A DNA stretch of 15,570 nucleotides from Chloroflexi bacterium RBG_16_57_11 (GCA_001795165.1 MGNS01000059.1:2991-18560); one strand, 5' to 3'. Counted from the stretch's first letter, positions 1-7,536 are shown. The notes: generated from the letters alone by a model not told the origin. Translations and numbers: made by a program.

Positions 1-930
1 GCCGATGGTGGGGACGCCCAACCTTCCCAAGAAGTCGAGTGTCTCGCTCATCGTGGGCGCGTTCCAACGTAGCATCGTGGTGTTGGTCATCACGAACAAC
101 GGAGTATCGAGTGCGTTCTGTAGGCCGGCAACGGTTTGTTTCCACGCGCCACGAGCGCCCACCATTTGGTCGTGGATCGCAGCCTCATGGGACTCGAGTG
201 TGATTTGTACATGATCAAGACCGGCCTGAACCAATTGCTGGATGTAGTTTGGGTCGCTCAAGCGGCGGCCATTGGTGTTCAGGCCAGTTATCTGACCTTT
301 GTTCTCAGCGTAGGCGACCAATTCGGGTAGATCGGCGCGTAAGGTCGGCTCACCGCCGGTAAATACGATATGTGGGATGCCGATCTGCCAGGCGCGGTCG
401 ATCATCGTTTTCCAGTGTTGAGTATCCAGCTCGCTGAAATCGCGCGGGCGGGCGTTGTAGCAGTGCGCACAATCATTGTTGCAGCGGTAGGTGAGAGCCA
501 GGTCCAGACGATAGGGGGCGGATGGACGTGCAGAGAAAGGGGCAATTACTTCCAGGTCGAGCTCGTGCAAGGCGCAGGCGCCATCCGGCCGAGCCAGCTC
601 ATCGATCTGAGCACTTATTTGCGCATAGTCTCTAGTGGCTTGCTGCCTGGAAACACGATAGCGCCGGCATATTGCCTTCAACGCTTGTTCTTCCGGGGTT
701 TTCTCCAGGACAAGGTGTGTCATGTAGGCGGCGGTGGGGTTTAGATGGACCACCCGGCTGGCGTTGACCAACAACTGCCCGCTGCCATCGGCATCAATCC
801 GCAGGTGTAAGCGAGCGCGCTCATGCTCGGCACGGCGTTCATAATGAAGCAACTGTGGGAAAGCCGTCGCCTCTTGCATTTCGGGCATTTTGAGCAATTT
901 GCCGCTTAGCTTAAGCAGGAAGTTGGTCAT
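1..930 (-). CDS. Radical SAM protein with PqqD-like N-terminal domain (3' end cut by window edge)
   Basis: Reading the minus strand from the ATG at 930-928 gives about 310 open residues that run off the left edge. Residues ~45-120 resemble a PqqD-like winged helix (ending in a Y-x-V-S-R-Q-Q-A-T-R-D-Y pattern), the small domain that binds leader or substrate peptides in many peptide-modifying radical SAM enzymes. The radical SAM core follows, with the 4Fe-4S motif C150-NND-C154-AH-C157 and a GGEP motif at 192-195. A SPASM or other auxiliary cluster domain would lie beyond the window. The frame is also open upstream, with ATGs at 999 and 966. None of the three starts has a well-spaced Shine-Dalgarno site; 930 was chosen because the family-like sequence begins there. 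It lies 85 nt after the DUF2207 gene on the same strand, so co-transcription is likely. Enzyme class is near certain; the substrate is unknown, and the Cys-rich tail of the neighbour is the obvious candidate. Confidence 0.88.
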   Translation of the reverse strand, partial: MTNFLLKLSGKLLKMPEMQEATAFPQLLHYERRAEHERARLHLRIDADGSGQLLVNASRVVHLNPTAAYMTHLVLEKTPEEQALKAICRRYRVSRQQATRDYAQISAQIDELARPDGACALHELDLEVIAPFSARPSAPYRLDLALTYRCNNDCAHCYNARPRDFSELDTQHWKTMIDRAWQIGIPHIVFTGGEPTLRADLPELVAYAENKGQITGLNTNGRRLSDPNYIQQLVQAGLDHVQITLESHEAAIHDQMVGARGAWKQTVAGLQNALDTPLFVMTNTTMLRWNAPTMSETLDFLGRLGVPTIG

Positions 931-1015
931 TTTATTACCATAACTGGTGTCCGTAAGGGGTGCCATGCACTTTCGCTTGAACGATGATCGCCAGTGCATT
1001 TCACCTGTGACAAAA

Positions 1016-2686
1016 TCAACGCCCGCCTCCCGCACAGGCACAAGCGCAACCGGCGCATGCGCAGGCACAGGCGCAGCCGCCGCCACTCCGGCCCGAGCTG
1101 CTCGAACGGCTCGGAGGTGGCGGCGGGTTAGTGCGGTTTGTGATTGAACTGGTGAAATCTGATACGTTACCCACTACGCCGCTGGAGAAGTTCTGCACGC
1201 CTTGTACCATGGAAGCGGCGAAGGCTGAACCAGGTAGTGTTGGCAGGGAGAAGCTCCCGCCGCCTGAGCTGCCGCTTGAAGGCATGCTGACCGTCGATGG
1301 CCTTGGCGCACTGGTTGATGGCCTGAAAGTCGGGTCGTAATGTCCCCACCAGGTGGGGACGAAAACCGGTCCGGTGAACACCCGGCGGGTGCGGCCGTCG
1401 TAATCCTTGTCCAGCATAGTCCACTCTAAATATTTATCGAAAGCCTCGCTCTTGACTTCCGGGGTTTGAGCGGCTTCCACCTGACCCCAAGCGCGCTCCA
1501 TGATATCCTTGTAATAGGCCACGGTCTCGTTTCGGCTGAAGCCTTTCATCTTGGTTGAAAGGCTCTTAACCATGTTGATCATCATTTCTTGAAGCGCTTT
1601 TTTACGCCCGGCAGGACTGCTCTCGAAGGCCCTAAGGAACTCTTTCTCGTAGTCATTCAACCCTTCCGGTAAAGGGTCGGTAGCGCGGATTTCCAGCGGA
1701 TCCTGTTTGACAACCGATGCAGCGCTCTTCTTGATAACGCCAAACAGGATCATCGTCAGCACTTTATCCAACGGTTGCTCCATCAACACAGCGGCTTCTA
1801 CCGCGGTCAAGCCGCGCTTGATACCCAAGCCTTCGATGGCGATCTTTGGTGGCAGGTATTGCATCTTACGCCTTTTGGCGGACAATGTGGAAAGCACGCC
1901 GCTACCAAAAATGATCGCTATCACGCCGAAACAGCACATAAAACCGAACAGGTCGTCCGGGTTGATGCCGGTCGTCTCCGTAAAGGTAGGTTGAGTGACC
2001 GTCCCGGCGGGGACGTACTGGACGGGGAATGAAGCGCCAAAGTCATACTGCCGGTAGCCTTCAGCCTGCTGGTTGCTCCAGGTGTAGGTGATGCGTCCCT
2101 GTTCATCGATACCGGTCATTGGCTCAACCGGAAAACCGGAAGGGGCGCCGTGCCAACGCGGCTCTTCCGGCTTTATGCCTGGCGGCAAGTGGAAGGTAAT
2201 GCTCATGTTCGTGGTGCCCTGCATGAACTCCTTGCCGAACCAGGTGGGTGAGAATTCGAAGCTGGCGTAATTAGAGTCTTTAGAATCCGTTCGCAGCCAG
2301 GATCCGGCATCGGGCACGTAGACGGTCACCGTACCGGTTTGCCCAGGACGAATGGCTTTTGAGCCCATGACGATAGCAAACCCGCTGCCGGCCCCCTGGT
2401 AATCGGAGCGCGAGACGGGCACTGAGGTGCCGTTAGCCTGTGCGGTGATTCCCGAGGTTGAAAAGCTGCTGTTGGGCATTCCGACGTCGATATAGTCGAT
2501 CGGGGATGCACCGGGCGCATTGGTGAAGACGAACGTATAGGCAATCGACGCCGTGCTGTCCTCATTCACGTACACGTTCACTTGCAGCTCGTCCAGGGAG
2601 AAGAGGTAGTCCAGCGCCAGGGCGCTGGTCGGGAATAGTGCAAGAAGCAGTATGAGCACCAAACCAACCCAGCGTGCTCTTTTCAT
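1016..2686 (-). CDS. DUF2207 membrane protein with C-terminal (Cys-Ala)7 tail
   Basis: The start is ATG 2686-2684, preceded by GGAGG with 5-nt spacing; the longer frame to 2749 lacks this. The 556-residue product has a signal peptide (1-25), a beta-rich extracytoplasmic domain of DUF2207 type (~26-230) and one membrane segment (~246-270) followed by K-R-R-K, which places the rest in the cytosol. A cytosolic domain (~277-440) carries the family-typical 'YLPP...GLTAVEAAVLM' segment. Next comes a Ser/Pro/Gly-rich linker (~455-535) and a tail with Cys at 538, 540, 542, 544, 547, 549 and 551 before a final GGGR. DUF2207 proteins are predicted membrane proteins of unknown function, many ending in low-complexity Gly-rich tails. 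The seven regular Cys residues are the odd part. The upstream neighbour is a zinc-ribbon membrane protein and the downstream one a radical SAM enzyme on the same strand. Family assignment is good; the role is unknown. Confidence 0.9.
   Translation of the reverse strand: MKRARWVGLVLILLLALFPTSALALDYLFSLDELQVNVYVNEDSTASIAYTFVFTNAPGASPIDYIDVGMPNSSFSTSGITAQANGTSVPVSRSDYQGAGSGFAIVMGSKAIRPGQTGTVTVYVPDAGSWLRTDSKDSNYASFEFSPTWFGKEFMQGTTNMSITFHLPPGIKPEEPRWHGAPSGFPVEPMTGIDEQGRITYTWSNQQAEGYRQYDFGASFPVQYVPAGTVTQPTFTETTGINPDDLFGFMCCFGVIAIIFGSGVLSTLSAKRRKMQYLPPKIAIEGLGIKRGLTAVEAAVLMEQPLDKVLTMILFGVIKKSAASVVKQDPLEIRATDPLPEGLNDYEKEFLRAFESSPAGRKKALQEMMINMVKSLSTKMKGFSRNETVAYYKDIMERAWGQVEAAQTPEVKSEAFDKYLEWTMLDKDYDGRTRRVFTGPVFVPTWWGHYDPTFRPSTSAPRPSTVSMPSSGSSGGGSFSLPTLPGSAFAASMVQGVQNFSSGVVGNVSDFTSSITNRTNPPPPPSRSSSSGRSGGGCACACACAGCACACAGGGR
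1019..1075 (-). repeat. Cys-Ala dipeptide repeat tail of the DUF2207 protein
   Basis: Seven Cys-Ala pairs, four then three with one Gly between, followed by GGGR at the very C-terminus. Read in coding direction the pairs use tgc gcc, tgt gcc, tgc gca, tgc gcc, tgc gct, tgt gcc and tgt gcg. The Cys and Ala codons vary, so this is not a perfect DNA repeat that has just slipped. Confidence 0.85.
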
Positions 2687-2763
2687 TTTCGCCTCCATGA
2701 TTTTATATGACTTTTTTGGGTCGTGGGTGGTGTTACAACTCACTACCATCTAAGCTATATGCT

Positions 2764-3120
2764 TTACCATTTGGGTTCTTCTTTGAGCTGATAACTGGTG
2801 TTGCAGTAGGGACAGGTGACCACCGGAGCCCCAGCCACCATTTTGACATTTTCTGGAGTCAGAGCTCCGCCGCAGGACTGGCATTTGAATGTGTCCATGC
2901 TGACATTGGAAGGTAAATCTACCTTAACAGTAACGTTGGTATCGCCGGCAACGGATCGTTTCAGGCGAGTTGCCAGCCAGATCAACCCCAGGCCAATCGC
3001 CACACTGATCACACCTACGATGATCCAGCCGTCTGGAGCGCTTGGGTCGAAAGCCCCCCAGATGAACAGCACGCCAAAGAAGATCAAGATTCCCGCTACA
3101 ATATAGAAAATAATTTTCAT
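2764..3120 (-). CDS. Small two-TM zinc-ribbon membrane protein
   Basis: 118 residues from ATG 3120-3118, with GAGAGG upstream at workable spacing; a 13-residue longer frame has no better signal. Two hydrophobic segments (~4-23 and ~31-51) form a hairpin, followed by T-R-L-K-R-S. The C-terminal soluble part has C80-x2-C83 and C103-x2-C106, a zinc-ribbon pattern (CQSCGG ... CPYCNTSY) like those in many small 'zinc ribbon domain' membrane proteins. It is the first gene of the apparent cluster with the DUF2207 protein (77 nt downstream) and the radical SAM enzyme. Its function is unknown. It could be a partner of the DUF2207 protein, whose cytosolic half is predicted on the same side of the membrane. 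No close named family is recognised beyond the zinc ribbon. Confidence 0.8.
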   Translation of the reverse strand: MKIIFYIVAGILIFFGVLFIWGAFDPSAPDGWIIVGVISVAIGLGLIWLATRLKRSVAGDTNVTVKVDLPSNVSMDTFKCQSCGGALTPENVKMVAGAPVVTCPYCNTSYQLKEEPKW

Positions 3121-3196
3121 CGGAGCCTCTCTTTTGGTAGCCTGAAGAAATTGACGCAATCGAGCAAAAACTACCTACGGTAATCGTCCTGGGTTA

Positions 3197-3225
3197 AGTG
3201 TAATAGGTATTTGGATGTTATTCAA
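3197..3225 (-). promoter_or_regulatory. Candidate sigma70-type promoter for the zinc-ribbon/DUF2207/radical SAM cluster
   Basis: On the minus strand TTGAAT (3225-3220), a 17-nt spacer and TACACT (3202-3197) lie about 75 nt upstream of the first start codon. Each hexamer matches consensus at four of six positions with ideal spacing. Judged by eye only. Confidence 0.42.
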
Positions 3226-3403
3226 ATGATTTTTATCCTGATTTTGTCACAATTCCACATCCCGCTGCTCCCTGCGCAAGGCCAAAGGGAGTGCATCAAG
3301 CGGTGCCTTTTTTATACTCTATACGTATTTGCATCCTTCCGGTTGCGTGAGTGGTAAAATGGTATAAAGCGTGAAAATTAGCCCAAAGAAAGGTGGAATA
3401 CAC

Positions 3404-3871
3404 ATGAAAGGCAACGAAAAAGTAATCGCACTATTAAACGAACTGCTCTCCGATGAGCTCACAGCCATTAACCAATATATGGTTCATTCGGAAATGTGCG
3501 CCAATTGGGGTTACGAAAAGCTGCATGAGGCGGCAGAGAAGAGAGCTATCCAGGAGATGAAACACGCCGAAAGCTTGATCGGACGGGTGATCTTCCTGGA
3601 AGGCACACCGATCGTAAGTAATCTAAAACAAATTCGCATTGGCGCCGACGTGTCCGCCCAGCACCGCAATGATTTGAGGGCAGAAACTGAAGCTGTTGCG
3701 GCTTATAATGCTGGCATTCGTCTTGCGGTTGAGTTGAGCGATAACGGCAGCCGGGAGCTGTTGGAGAGTATCCTCAAGGATGAAGAGGTGCATTTGGATT
3801 GGCTTGAAGCCCAATTGACACAAATCGAGCAGATGGGCATCCAGACCTATCTGGTGGAGCAGCTCGGCTAG
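3404..3871 (+). CDS. bfr: Bacterioferritin (heme-binding ferritin subunit)
   Basis: 155 residues, the usual bacterioferritin length. The start is ATG 3404, with AAAGGTGG seven bases upstream; the in-frame GTG at 3371 is rejected. The dinuclear ferroxidase ligands are all at family positions: E18, E51, H54, E94, E127 and H130. M52, the axial heme ligand shared between two subunits, is also present, which separates bacterioferritin from heme-free ferritin. The protein should form a 24-subunit cytosolic shell that oxidises Fe(II) and stores it as a ferric mineral, protecting against iron-driven oxidative damage. It is a single-gene unit, divergent from the zinc-ribbon cluster and closed by its own terminator. 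No clear Fur or PerR operator was seen in the 283-nt divergent spacer, and no convincing -35/-10 pair on this strand. No bacterioferritin-associated ferredoxin gene is adjacent. Confidence 0.95.
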   Translation: MKGNEKVIALLNELLSDELTAINQYMVHSEMCANWGYEKLHEAAEKRAIQEMKHAESLIGRVIFLEGTPIVSNLKQIRIGADVSAQHRNDLRAETEAVAAYNAGIRLAVELSDNGSRELLESILKDEEVHLDWLEAQLTQIEQMGIQTYLVEQLG

Positions 3872-3954
3872 ATTTCTGGAAAGAGCTACGATTTACCTGG
3901 CTTAAAATTCTGAGTTATAGGAAAGAAATTTCGCTCACATCTGTGTTCCCACTG

Positions 3955-3985
3955 GATGGCGGTATCAGCTCCGCCATCTTTTTAT
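3955..3985 (+). terminator. Rho-independent terminator after bacterioferritin
   Basis: A perfect 8-bp stem, GATGGCGG (3955-3962) pairing with CCGCCATC (3971-3978), has an 8-nt loop and is followed directly by TTTTTATT. It sits 84 nt after the bacterioferritin stop codon. Confidence 0.82.
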
Positions 3986-4059
3986 TCTTGCCCAGTATTT
4001 ATTCCAACAACCAGGATAAAGTAGTACAAATTTCCCCCTTTTTTATGGGAAATTAATCC

Positions 4060-4088
4060 TTGAATTATTGCCTTAAATTATCTAGAAT
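4060..4088 (+). promoter_or_regulatory. Sigma70-type promoter for the secreted nuclease gene
   Basis: TTGAAT (4060-4065), a 17-nt spacer and TAGAAT (4083-4088). The start of transcription would be near 4095, leaving an untranslated leader of about 195 nt before the start codon at 4292. Four and five matches to consensus with ideal spacing. Confidence 0.55.
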
Positions 4089-4094
4089 TAATTT

Positions 4095-4288
4095 ATGGGT
4101 GGAACCTCACCGTCGTAGTAACAGCTACTTTCCCCCAGTGATCTGTCTACGAAATCCATTCGTAGAATAGCATAAAAAAACCAGATAGCCGAGGAGGTGA
4201 ACATAGAATAGTCAGTTGTGTGGCGTGAGCTTTCTCCGCCTTGATTCATCCATTTCGGTGAAATAACCACAAAGACTGTTCGGAGGTT
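4095..4288 (+). promoter_or_regulatory. Long, hairpin-rich 5' leader of the nuclease gene
   Basis: No credible gene lies between the bacterioferritin terminator and 4292. The leader holds small inverted repeats: GGTG/CACC (4098-4111), GTAG/CTAC (4115-4128), TCTACGAA/TTCGTAGA (4146-4166, 8 bp with a 5-nt loop), GGCG/CGCC (4222-4240) and ATTTC/GAAAT (4252-4264). A strong Shine-Dalgarno-like GAGGAGGTGA (4191-4200) has no start codon at proper distance. It matches no riboswitch class I can recognise. It may be a structured regulatory leader or simply spacer DNA. Confidence 0.3.
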
Positions 4289-4291
4289 ATG

Positions 4292-6937
4292 ATGAAAGGT
4301 CCCCGTTGCCTACAGAAATACATTTACACATTTCTGGCGATGATTTTATGCATTTCCTGGCTGCCAGCAAATTCCCAAAATGCCTTGGCCAAATCATCTT
4401 ATGCGCCTGATTCTGATCCACTTGGAACCGGTTCTGCAACTCCGGCGGCGGTCTTCGCTGGCGAGGTCACATTGCTCACCGTTGTTATCACGCCTGGCAC
4501 CGACCCGGCCAGCACTGGCCTTGAAGTTAACGGTGATCTGAGCACGATCGGTGGGCTGGCTGCGCAAGTGTTCTATGATGATGCCACCAATGGCGACGTT
4601 ACCGCCGGCGATAACACTTTCTCATTCCAGGTCACGGTCTCTCCGGCCACCCTTCCGGGTGTAAAGAACTTGCCCATCACGATTTTAGATGCCCAAGGCC
4701 GGTCGGCTGCAACAACCATCAATCTGGTTGTAAAGCCTCCTCTGGTGCCCATTCACACGATCCAGGGTGCAGCCCATCTTTCACCCATGTTAGCTGACTT
4801 TGTGACTACCCAGGGGATCGTGACTGCACTGAGAAGTAACGGCTTTTTTATGCAAGACCCGGTTCCGGATTCAGACGTTGCCACTTCCGAAGGCATTTTT
4901 GTCTTCACTTCATCGGCGCCGTCCGTCCTGGTGGGAGATCTTGTCGAGGTTGTAGGCACGGTGCTCGAATTCCGCCCTGGTGGTTCCAGCTCTGCAAACC
5001 TGACCACGACCGAGTTAGGTAACCCAGGTCTGGTGGTGACCGTGGTTTCCAGCGGTAATCCTTTACCGGCTGCCACGGTGATTGGCGCCGGGGGCCGTGT
5101 GCCACCCAACCTCAGCATCGAGAATGATGCGACAGGCGATGTTGAGCTGAGTGGGGTTTTCGATCCGGATGAGGATGGGATCGACTTCTACGAAAGCCTG
5201 GAAGGGATGTTCGTTCAGGTTAATAACCCCGTGGTAGTTGGCCCGACCAACAGCTTTGGCGAGATACCGGTATTGGCCGATGATGGGGCGAATATCGCGC
5301 CCAGCCTTCGCACTGGACGTGGCGGGATCATTATCCAACCGGATAACTTTAACTCTCAAAGGATCATCCTCGATGACGTGATCCTCCAGCCGATACCCAT
5401 GGTTAATGTCGGCGATCATTTCACATTACCGGTTGTTGGCGTGATGGACTACAGCTTCGGCAATTTCAAGCTGTTGGTTACACAACTGCCGGTAGCGGTC
5501 CCAGGCGGTCTGGCGCAAGAGATCTCAGGGACACCGCCGGTATACCAGTTGCACGTTGGTACATTCAACGTGGAAAACCTGGCCCCAACAGATCCGCCGG
5601 AAAAATTTAACGAGCTGGCGGGTTTGATTGTGAATAACCTGAATTCCCCGGATTTGGTCGCCATCGAGGAGATCCAGGATAACAATGGTGCAACCAACGA
5701 CACTGTTGTGGATGCCAACACGACCTGGGATATGCTGATCGCGGCCATCCAGGCGATGGGTGGCCCGACCTATCAATACCGGCAAATCAACCCGGTTGAT
5801 GACCAGGATGGCGGAGCTCCAGGCGGCAACATCCGCCAGGGCTTCTTATTCCGCACCGATCGTGGCCTGGCGTTTGTCGACCGACCCGGAGGGCTTTCTA
5901 CCAACTCGACAGCTGTATCCGGAACTGGAAGTGATACTCAATTGACCTTCAGTCCTGGTCGAATCGATCCTGCCAACCTGGCGTTTTTTGACAGCCGAAA
6001 ACCTTTGGCAGGCGAATTCACCTTCAAAGGCGATAAAGTGTTCGTGGTCGCCAATCATTTCAACTCCAAGGGCGGCGATAATCCTCTCTTCGGTCGTTTC
6101 CAACCGCCAGTCCTGCTGAGCGAGGTGCAGCGTATGCTGCAAGCGCAAGTAGTGCACGATTTTGCGGACTCGCTCCTGGTGGCCGACCCGAACGCGAACG
6201 TGATCGTCTTGGGCGACTTGAACGACTTCCATTTCTCAAACCCAATCCAGACTTTGATTGGCACGATCCTCAATAATCTGATCGAGACATTACCAGTCGC
6301 TGAGCGCTACACGTATGTGTTTGATGGCAATTCAGAGGACCTGGATCATATCCTGGTGAGTAATCCAACCTTTGCGCGTCCGTTCGAATACGACGTCGTG
6401 CACGTCAACGCTGAGTTTGCCGATCAGGCCAGCGATCATGAGCCACAAGCGGCCATGCTGTGCGTCGATGCCACGCCACCCGAACTCACTCTGACCGCCG
6501 ATCCGGATGTCCTCTGGCCGCCCAATCACAAATATGTTACCGTGACTACAACCGTTGAGGCTTCAGACAACGCCGACCCTGATCCATCCTGGTCGCTGGT
6601 CTCTGTTACCTCCAGCGAGGCGGATAATGGCAAGGGTGATGGGAATACGACCGAGGACCTGGTCATCGTGGACGACACGACTTTCATGCTGCGGGCGGAG
6701 CGATCAGGACTTGGGGATGGTCGGGTCTATGCCATCACTTATCGGGCGGTAGATGCATGTGGGAACAGCGCCGAAGGGACCGTCGTTGTGTATGTACCCC
6801 ACGATATGGGTCTCCATTTGAGGGGGCTTCGGATGAGGTACCCACAGAATACTCCCCTGCCGATAAGAGAGCGGAGGTATTTATATCCATACATCACCTT
6901 CGATGGTATGGTTTTCCTGCCGATGATTAAACGCTAA
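4292..6937 (+). CDS. Secreted multi-domain endonuclease/exonuclease/phosphatase (EEP) family protein
   Basis: 881 residues. Two ATGs are tandem (4289 and 4292); GGAGG at 4282-4286 is two bases from the first and five from the second, so 4292 is preferred. A signal peptide (~1-34) is followed by a beta-sandwich-like region (~50-150). Next comes an OB-fold region like that of YhcR/ExeM extracellular nucleases (~155-265: IQG, 'TTQGIVTA', 'GFFMQD', 'EGIFVF', 'VGDLVEVVGTV'). The EEP catalytic domain spans ~418-725. Visible catalytic elements are the N of FNVEN, E in AIEEIQ (~459), NHFNSKGG (~587), GDLND (~640), DLDH (~683) and SDH (~715). The C-terminal region (~728-838) is an Ig/HYR-like domain with 'LWPPNHKY'. 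The likely role is extracellular DNA/RNA degradation or phosphate release. It is monocistronic, between its own promoter and terminator. The last residues, ITFDGMVFLPMIKR, look like a surface-sorting tail. The family is sure; the exact substrate is not. Confidence 0.9.
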   Translation: MKGPRCLQKYIYTFLAMILCISWLPANSQNALAKSSYAPDSDPLGTGSATPAAVFAGEVTLLTVVITPGTDPASTGLEVNGDLSTIGGLAAQVFYDDATNGDVTAGDNTFSFQVTVSPATLPGVKNLPITILDAQGRSAATTINLVVKPPLVPIHTIQGAAHLSPMLADFVTTQGIVTALRSNGFFMQDPVPDSDVATSEGIFVFTSSAPSVLVGDLVEVVGTVLEFRPGGSSSANLTTTELGNPGLVVTVVSSGNPLPAATVIGAGGRVPPNLSIENDATGDVELSGVFDPDEDGIDFYESLEGMFVQVNNPVVVGPTNSFGEIPVLADDGANIAPSLRTGRGGIIIQPDNFNSQRIILDDVILQPIPMVNVGDHFTLPVVGVMDYSFGNFKLLVTQLPVAVPGGLAQEISGTPPVYQLHVGTFNVENLAPTDPPEKFNELAGLIVNNLNSPDLVAIEEIQDNNGATNDTVVDANTTWDMLIAAIQAMGGPTYQYRQINPVDDQDGGAPGGNIRQGFLFRTDRGLAFVDRPGGLSTNSTAVSGTGSDTQLTFSPGRIDPANLAFFDSRKPLAGEFTFKGDKVFVVANHFNSKGGDNPLFGRFQPPVLLSEVQRMLQAQVVHDFADSLLVADPNANVIVLGDLNDFHFSNPIQTLIGTILNNLIETLPVAERYTYVFDGNSEDLDHILVSNPTFARPFEYDVVHVNAEFADQASDHEPQAAMLCVDATPPELTLTADPDVLWPPNHKYVTVTTTVEASDNADPDPSWSLVSVTSSEADNGKGDGNTTEDLVIVDDTTFMLRAERSGLGDGRVYAITYRAVDACGNSAEGTVVVYVPHDMGLHLRGLRMRYPQNTPLPIRERRYLYPYITFDGMVFLPMIKR

Positions 6938-6955
6938 TCGCGTGTCGGATCTATT

Positions 6956-7002
6956 AAAAATGCGAGCGGAGACATCGAGAATGCCTCTGCCCGCATTTTT
7001 TT
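6956..7002. terminator. Bidirectional rho-independent terminator between the nuclease gene and yjbQ
   Basis: AAAAATGCG (6956-6964) pairs with the CGCATTTTT arm (from 6992), with further pairing of GCGGAG and CTCTGC inside, and the run of T continues to 7002. A-tract on one side and T-tract on the other let it work in both directions. It lies between the convergent stop codons at 6937 and 7018. Confidence 0.75.
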
Positions 7003-7017
7003 CATGGGGAGTGTTTG

Positions 7018-7437
7018 TCACTCGCCAATGATCTTGACCAGCACACGTTTTCGCCTGCCGCCGTCGAACTCGCCATAGAAGATCTGCTCCCAGGGGCCGA
7101 AATCCAGCCGGCCGTTCGTCACGGCCACCACCACCTCGCGGCCCATCACCTGCCGCTTGAGGTGAGCGTCGGCGTTATCCTCCCCAGTTCGGTTGTGCAT
7201 ATACTGGCCGACTGGCGCATGAGGAGCCAGGCTTTCCAGCCAGCGATCATAATCCTGGTGCAAACCGGATTCGTCATCATTGATGAACACCGATGCAGTA
7301 ATGTGCATGGCGTTTACTAAAACCAGACCTTCATGGATGCCGCTCTCGCGCAGACAGACCTCTACCTGGGAGGTGATGTTGATGAAGGCGCGCCGGCCAG
7401 GGATATTGAACCAGAGTTCTTTACGAAAGGATTTCAT
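7018..7437 (-). CDS. yjbQ: YjbQ / UPF0047 family protein
   Basis: 139 residues, the normal full length for this small single-domain family. The family signature is clear: 'NAMHITASVFIND' (H45), then H81-N-R-T-G-E86-D-N88-A-D-A-H92-L-K, 'TNGRLDFGPWEQIFYGEFDG' and 'RRKRVLVKI' at the end. Family members are trimeric and metal-binding. The E. coli protein has been reported to have weak thiamine-phosphate synthase activity, and annotation pipelines therefore call the family 'secondary thiamine-phosphate synthase enzyme', but the physiological role is not settled. The start ATG 7437-7435 has only a weak GAGAAA-type site upstream. On this strand a TATAAT hexamer occurs at 7481-7476, without a good -35. 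It converges with the nuclease gene and diverges from the sugar operon, so it is probably transcribed alone. Confidence 0.9.
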   Translation of the reverse strand: MKSFRKELWFNIPGRRAFINITSQVEVCLRESGIHEGLVLVNAMHITASVFINDDESGLHQDYDRWLESLAPHAPVGQYMHNRTGEDNADAHLKRQVMGREVVVAVTNGRLDFGPWEQIFYGEFDGGRRKRVLVKIIGE

Positions 7438-7536
7438 TTCGATTTCTCAACTATCGATGATTGTTTTTTAACCTGATTATATTAATGAAATGATATTTTA
7501 CCATTGACGATTAGCAAGATTTCCGAAGTGCTTGAA

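Noticed and set aside
947..1147. Plus-strand frame over the Cys-Ala repeat
   Set aside because: Mirror frame of the real minus-strand coding repeat; no start signal.
4088..4270. 60-codon open frame on the minus strand between bacterioferritin and the nuclease
   Set aside because: No Shine-Dalgarno site, no family resemblance, and it lies antisense to a promoter/leader region; treated as chance.
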